Source: Conchiformibius kuhniae DSM 17694 (GTDB lineage Bacteria > Pseudomonadota > Gammaproteobacteria > Burkholderiales > Neisseriaceae). Taken from it: DNA of 64,000 bases. Each line of letters begins with the position of its first letter. The stretch's first letter is position 1. The notes under the pieces are model-generated. The model made no database searches. It had not been told where the DNA came from and saw nothing but the letters and a program-made list of their open reading frames with translations. Positions 60,357 to 64,000 of this stretch are shown here, piece after piece. The translations under genes were made by a program, and so were the position numbers. Location: contig NZ_AUAP01000013.1 of NCBI RefSeq assembly GCF_000428785.1, positions 6,963 to 70,962 on the forward strand. The letters are read 5' to 3'.

Positions 60357-62723
60357 TTGTCGCATGTATCGAAATTCGTTTCCGCCGCGCAAGGGTGCGG
60401 GGGGCAGGGCGGTTTGTCCGTAGGGGCGGCGGGGCGGCGCACACGCCGTTTTGTGTGCAAGCCTTTGGTGTTGGCGCTGGTGTGGGCTTTTTGCAGCACG
60501 GCGCATGCCCAAACGTTTGAGGGCTGTCATCACGCGGCGGGCGATGCGGCGGCGCTTGCGGCTTCCGCGCCGGTGGCGGACGGAGCAGCCTTGCCCGCAG
60601 GGGCAACGCGCATCCGTGCCGACAAAATTGCGGGGCAAACGGGGGTGCGGGCGTTGGCGGAAGGCGATGTGGTGGTCGAGCGCGGCAATGAGGTTTTGCA
60701 GGCGCAGCGCATCGATTACGACCAGCCCGACGATACCGTTACCGCCGAAGGCGGCTTCACGCTGACACGCGGCGACGGCGCACAGGTGCGCGGCGATGCG
60801 CTGCAATACGATTTGGGCAAGGGCGGCGGACGGGTGCGCGATGCGGAATTTGAAGCGGAGCATGAAGGACGGCGTTTGCAGGGGTCGGGGGCGGAGCTGG
60901 TGTTGCACGACCCGCAGCGTACCTCTGCCAAGCAGGTGCGTTTCAACACGTGCGGGCGCGGCGACAATCCGTGGTATGTGGAAGCGGCGGAGCTGCAAAC
61001 CGACCGCAGCCGCAACATCGGTTCGGTCAAACATGCCAAGCTGGTGTTTAAGGGCGTGCCGGTATTGTATGCGCCGTGGGCGGATTTTCCCTTAAACGGC
61101 GGGCGCAAAAGCGGCTTTCTCGTACCCGTTGCCAAAATCGGCTCAAACGGCACGGAATTGGAAGTGCCTTATTATTTCAATGTCGCCCCCAATTATGACG
61201 CGACTTTGGCATTGGGCGGCATCAGCGCACGCGGGGCGACCGCACGTGGCGAAATGCGTTACCTGATGCCCGAATATCACGGGCAGGTGCAGGCTCGGTA
61301 CATGCCGCACGACCGCCGCAGCCCGCACAAAAACCGCTACGAACTGCGCTGGCAGCACGACCACCGCATCACCCCGCAGCTTCAGGCGGGCATCAGGCTG
61401 CACCAAGTGTCCGATGACGACTACTACCGCGATTTTTACGGGCGCAACGAAGTGGCGGAAAACGTACAGCTCGAACGGCAGGCGTGGCTGGCGTTTGAAG
61501 GCAGCGCGGCGGGCGGCGCACTGCACGCCAAAGCCGAAGCCCGCCAATACCAAACCCTCAGCGATGCACAAGGGCGCAAAGACAAACCCTATGCCCTGCT
61601 GCCGCGCCTGTCGCTGCATTGGCAAAAGCAAGGGCTTGGCAACATCAAAACCGCCGTGTACGCACAGTTTGCCCGTTTCGAGCAGCGCCAAAAACAAGAC
61701 GGCAGCCGCGCCGTGCTGTATCCGCAAATCAGCCGCGACTTTCACACGCAGTGGTGGTATGTGCGCCCCAAAGCGGGCTTGCACCTGACCCATTACCGGC
61801 TCGACCGCTTCGGCGGGACGCCCGCGCGCAAGGTGGCACGGATTCTGCCCGTTGCCAACGTGGACGCGGGCATGAATTTCGAGCGGCGCACCCGCCTGTT
61901 CGGACAAAACTTCCTGCAAACGCTGGAGCCGCGCCTGTTTTACAACTACATTCCGAAAAAGCCGCAAAACCATCTGCCCAATTTTGACGCTTCGGAAAAC
62001 AGCTTCAGCTACGCGCAACTGTTCCGCGAAAACCTGTATTCGGGCAACGACCGCATCAACAACAGCAACAGCCTGTCGTTCGGATTGCAAACGCGCTTGT
62101 TTGAAGCGCAAAGCGGCGCGGAACGGTTTCGGGCGGGCATCGGGCAGAAATTTTACTTTGATGCCGACGACGTGCTGCCGGACGGCCATGTCGCCCGCCG
62201 ACCGCGCAGCAAAAGCGACATCGCCGCTTTTGCCGGCGGCAATATTGCCCGCAACTGGCATGCCGACACCCGACTGCACTACAACCAAACCGTCCGCGCT
62301 CTGGAGCACGCCGATGCGGGCGTTCGCTATCAGCCCGCCGCCGGCAAAGTCATCAGCTTCCGCTACAAATACGGGCGCAAAGAAGAAACCCACCCTGTCG
62401 GCTACGGGCGTTTGCGCCAGCTTGACGCGGCGTTTCAGTGGCCTTTGCGCCCCAACCTGCACGCGCTCGGGCGTTTCAATTACGCCCTTTCGCCCGGCAA
62501 GGCACTGGAGCAGATGCTCGGCTTGGAATATCGCAGCAACTGCCGTTGCTGGAGCGCGACCGTGGCGGCGCAGCGCTACGCGGGCGGGCAGGACAAATAC
62601 AAACACGCCCTGTTTTTCACCCTGCAATTGAAAGACTTGAGCAACTTGGGCAACAACCCTTTCGAAATCTTCCGTTCGGGCATTCCCGGATACCGTCAAA
62701 CCAACGAGGTCAGCAAAAAATGA
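60357..62723 (+). CDS. lptD: LPS-assembly protein LptD, non-ATG start
   Basis: Outer-membrane beta-barrel that inserts LPS, 788 residues as called. The N-terminal jellyroll segment (RIRADKIAGQTGVRALAEGD) and the barrel landmarks (APWADFPLNGGRKSGFLVP, TLEPRLFYNYIPKKPQNHLP, LFRENLYSGNDRINNSNSLS) match neisserial LptD closely. No in-frame ATG exists near the signal peptide (CKPLVLALVWAFCSTAHA); the TTG at 60357, with CAGGG 10 bases upstream, is the best start, and a GTG at about 60450 is an alternative. The stop overlaps surA. Confidence 0.93.
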   Translation: MSHVSKFVSAAQGCGGQGGLSVGAAGRRTRRFVCKPLVLALVWAFCSTAHAQTFEGCHHAAGDAAALAASAPVADGAALPAGATRIRADKIAGQTGVRALAEGDVVVERGNEVLQAQRIDYDQPDDTVTAEGGFTLTRGDGAQVRGDALQYDLGKGGGRVRDAEFEAEHEGRRLQGSGAELVLHDPQRTSAKQVRFNTCGRGDNPWYVEAAELQTDRSRNIGSVKHAKLVFKGVPVLYAPWADFPLNGGRKSGFLVPVAKIGSNGTELEVPYYFNVAPNYDATLALGGISARGATARGEMRYLMPEYHGQVQARYMPHDRRSPHKNRYELRWQHDHRITPQLQAGIRLHQVSDDDYYRDFYGRNEVAENVQLERQAWLAFEGSAAGGALHAKAEARQYQTLSDAQGRKDKPYALLPRLSLHWQKQGLGNIKTAVYAQFARFEQRQKQDGSRAVLYPQISRDFHTQWWYVRPKAGLHLTHYRLDRFGGTPARKVARILPVANVDAGMNFERRTRLFGQNFLQTLEPRLFYNYIPKKPQNHLPNFDASENSFSYAQLFRENLYSGNDRINNSNSLSFGLQTRLFEAQSGAERFRAGIGQKFYFDADDVLPDGHVARRPRSKSDIAAFAGGNIARNWHADTRLHYNQTVRALEHADAGVRYQPAAGKVISFRYKYGRKEETHPVGYGRLRQLDAAFQWPLRPNLHALGRFNYALSPGKALEQMLGLEYRSNCRCWSATVAAQRYAGGQDKYKHALFFTLQLKDLSNLGNNPFEIFRSGIPGYRQTNEVSKK

Positions 62724-63667
62724 ATACCCGCTTTGTCAAAACCCTGCTTTGGAGCGCCCTGTTTGCCGCCGCATCGGCTGCCGCAGACATCCGCCCGCTC
62801 AACGGCATTGCCGCCGAAATCAACGGCAATATCGTTACCTACGGCGAAATCGAACGCATGGCACGGGTCATGCGTCAGAACAGCCGCACCGCCGTCCCAC
62901 CCGAACAACTGCAGCAAGCAGCAAGGCAAAGCCTGTTTGAGCGCACACTGATGGTGGACGAAGCGCGTAACAAAGGCTTGAAAGCCACCACCGCCGAAAT
63001 CGACGGCGAAATCGCCCGCCGCGCCGCCGTAGCAGGCACGACCGTGCAACACATCTACCAAGATGCCGGACAATTCGGCTGGAGCCACGCACAATACCGC
63101 TTGGAAGTGGCAAAAGATTTGTTGATTGAAAAAGTGATGGCAGATTTGGAAGAAGACATCAAAATCGACGAACACCAAATCGACCAATACATCCAAATGG
63201 CACAAAAAGAAGGCAAAAGCCTGCCTGCGGGCGAGCCGTACACCGTGTACCAAGTGCAGCGCATCATCATGAAAATGAGCAAAAACAACACCGCAACGGC
63301 AGTGGGCAAACGCATGGCGCTGATTGCCCAAGCGGTGCGTCAGGGCGCGGATTTCGGCGCATTGGCACGGCGTTACTCGCAAGAGCCGGCGGCGGCGCAG
63401 GGCGGCACGCTCGAGCTGACGGACGAGCGCGAACCCGCCAAAGTCGAAGCACTGCTGCAACAGCTCAAGCCCGGCGACACCGCCGCGCCGGTGCAAACCG
63501 CGCACAACTGGCAGTTTTTCCGCCTGACGGGCAAGCGCACCGAAACCGACCCCGTCAAAATCCGCCGCGAAGCCGTGCGCCGGCTGTTACGCAAACAGGC
63601 GCAAGAACAAGCACAGCAGCAGCTTGTCGAACGCTTGCAGCACAACGCGGTGATACGAGAATATTAA
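62720..63667 (+). CDS. surA: Periplasmic chaperone/peptidyl-prolyl isomerase SurA
   Basis: Chaperone for outer-membrane proteins, 315 residues. Signal peptide, then the SurA N-terminal segment IAAEINGNIVTYGEIERMAR near 30, and one parvulin domain near 185-275 (IIMKMSKNN, FGALARRYSQEPAAAQGG). Standard SurA has two parvulin domains and about 430 residues; this is the short, single-domain form common in Neisseriaceae. It overlaps lptD by four bases (ATGA). Its stop TAA touches the next mosaic element. Confidence 0.9.
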   Translation: MNTRFVKTLLWSALFAAASAAADIRPLNGIAAEINGNIVTYGEIERMARVMRQNSRTAVPPEQLQQAARQSLFERTLMVDEARNKGLKATTAEIDGEIARRAAVAGTTVQHIYQDAGQFGWSHAQYRLEVAKDLLIEKVMADLEEDIKIDEHQIDQYIQMAQKEGKSLPAGEPYTVYQVQRIIMKMSKNNTATAVGKRMALIAQAVRQGADFGALARRYSQEPAAAQGGTLELTDEREPAKVEALLQQLKPGDTAAPVQTAHNWQFFRLTGKRTETDPVKIRREAVRRLLRKQAQEQAQQQLVERLQHNAVIREY

Positions 63668-63890
63668 AGCGAGTCATCAATTATAGTTGATTAAAATCGC
63701 AACGATACGGCGTTGCCAACGCCCTTATGTACTGCCCGTACACGGCGGGCGTTGTCGCCTTGTCTCGTTTTTATTTTTATCAACTATAAATTTTGATACT
63801 GAAAATCAGTGCAATATAAAAACACCGTCATTTCCGCACGGGTGGGAATGACGGTGTTGTGTTTTTGCAGACGATTGACGACACGCCCGC
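63668..63890. repeat. Mosaic element carrying a Correia-like insertion
   Basis: Left end AGCGAGTCATCAATTA, split at TA by the Correia-like element, then AAATTTTGATACTGAAAATC, a dRS3-like hairpin (CGTCATTTCCGCACGGGTGG, then GGGAATGACGG), and right end GACGATTGACGACACGCCC. Confidence 0.8.
63682..63788. mobile_element. Correia-like miniature element, copy 2 (107 bp)
   Basis: Perfect outer ends TATAGTTGAT / ATCAACTATA; inside it matches the copy at 27959-28066 almost base for base (AAAATCGCAACGATACGGCG, GGCGGGCGTTG, CCTTGTCTCG). Confidence 0.82.
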
Positions 63891-63891
63891 A

Positions 63892-63926
63892 ACGATGATG
63901 CCTTGCCGCGCATCATCGTTTTTTGA
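63892..63926 (+). terminator. Terminator downstream of surA
   Basis: AACGATGATG / CATCATCGTT with a 10-base loop followed by TTTTG. Confidence 0.85.
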
Positions 63927-63936
63927 AAACGGCAGC

Positions 63937-64000
63937 TTATTGCGGCGCAGACACCGTAGCGCGAATCAGCCCTTCCGCTTTCGCCAAAGTATTTTCCACA
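63937..64000 (-). CDS. C-terminal end of an unidentified gene
   Basis: Minus-strand frame entering from the right edge, reading VENTLAKAEGLIRATVSAPQ then TAA. About 20 codons are visible and the composition is gene-like, but too little is present to name it. It converges on the surA terminator. Confidence 0.4.
   Translation of the reverse strand, partial: VENTLAKAEGLIRATVSAPQ

Noticed and set aside
7261..63890. Repeated GTCATTCCCGCG motifs as possible CRISPR repeats
   Set aside because: They are dispersed singly or in pairs in inverted orientation between genes, with no regular spacers and no cas genes.

Overview
The window is chromosomal DNA from a Neisseriaceae-type betaproteobacterium. 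This rests on neisserial-type gene families (LptD, SurA, MurJ, a two-subunit sodium symporter, type IV pilin), on more than a dozen intergenic mosaic repeats built from dRS3-like inverted repeats (ATTCCC...GGGAAT), and on two Correia-like elements with TATAGTTGAT ends. Most genes are GC-rich with heavy third-position GC, which creates long antisense open frames. Perfect copies of the meningococcal/gonococcal DNA uptake word were not seen, so the species is probably not a close relative of N. meningitidis; genus and species cannot be fixed from this window.

Layout. 1-7.2 kb: frr-pyrH (frr cut by the window edge), murJ with a metallo-hydrolase, then a minus-strand zinc-uptake operon (a 33-residue membrane peptide, ATPase, small lipoprotein, permease, methyltransferase) behind a Zur-type box. 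7.2-13.4 kb: rhodanese lipoprotein, a small DUF7336-like protein, glyA, two tRNA-Leu genes, a PepSY protein, catalase, a type IV pilin and tRNA-Asn. 13.5-24.4 kb: RNase II family enzyme, gpmA-ubiG, a cation/Ca2+ exchanger, bamE-dapB-nnrD, HAD phosphatase, sstT, a DUF924 protein and an iron-type alcohol dehydrogenase. 24.7-35.8 kb: an Ala/Pro/Lys-rich envelope protein, znuA with its own Zur box, an AT-rich duplicated orphan gene pair, ilvD, proC, hisD, lptF, an amidase and cdsA. 35.8-43.9 kb: a lower-GC type I restriction-modification island, hsdM-hsdS-fic-rhuM-hsdR. 44-52.5 kb: a 59-residue membrane protein, gcvH, fabZ-lptG-esterase, tRNA-Arg, ispB, an EEP-family hydrolase, a DUF4212/sodium symporter pair with an apparent frameshift, and a small membrane protein. 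52.6-64 kb: secA, SDR oxidoreductase, a SnoaL-like lipoprotein, pirin, a PhnA-type zinc-ribbon protein, an unknown 152-residue protein, an AmgK-like kinase, lptD-surA and the tail of a further gene.

Themes. Outer-membrane biogenesis is well represented: bamE, lptD, lptF, lptG and surA, with lptF and lptG unlinked. Zinc uptake is split into two transcription units about 18 kb apart, each with a Zur-like palindrome. The non-coding space is dominated by repeats. At least eight genes stop exactly at the boundary of a mosaic repeat, whose end supplies or follows the stop codon. A second repeat family with two predicted hairpins forms the 5' leader and ribosome-binding site of three unrelated genes. 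The most system-like candidates are the restriction-modification locus carrying Fic and RhuM, the stop-codon-associated repeats and the repeated hairpin leader.
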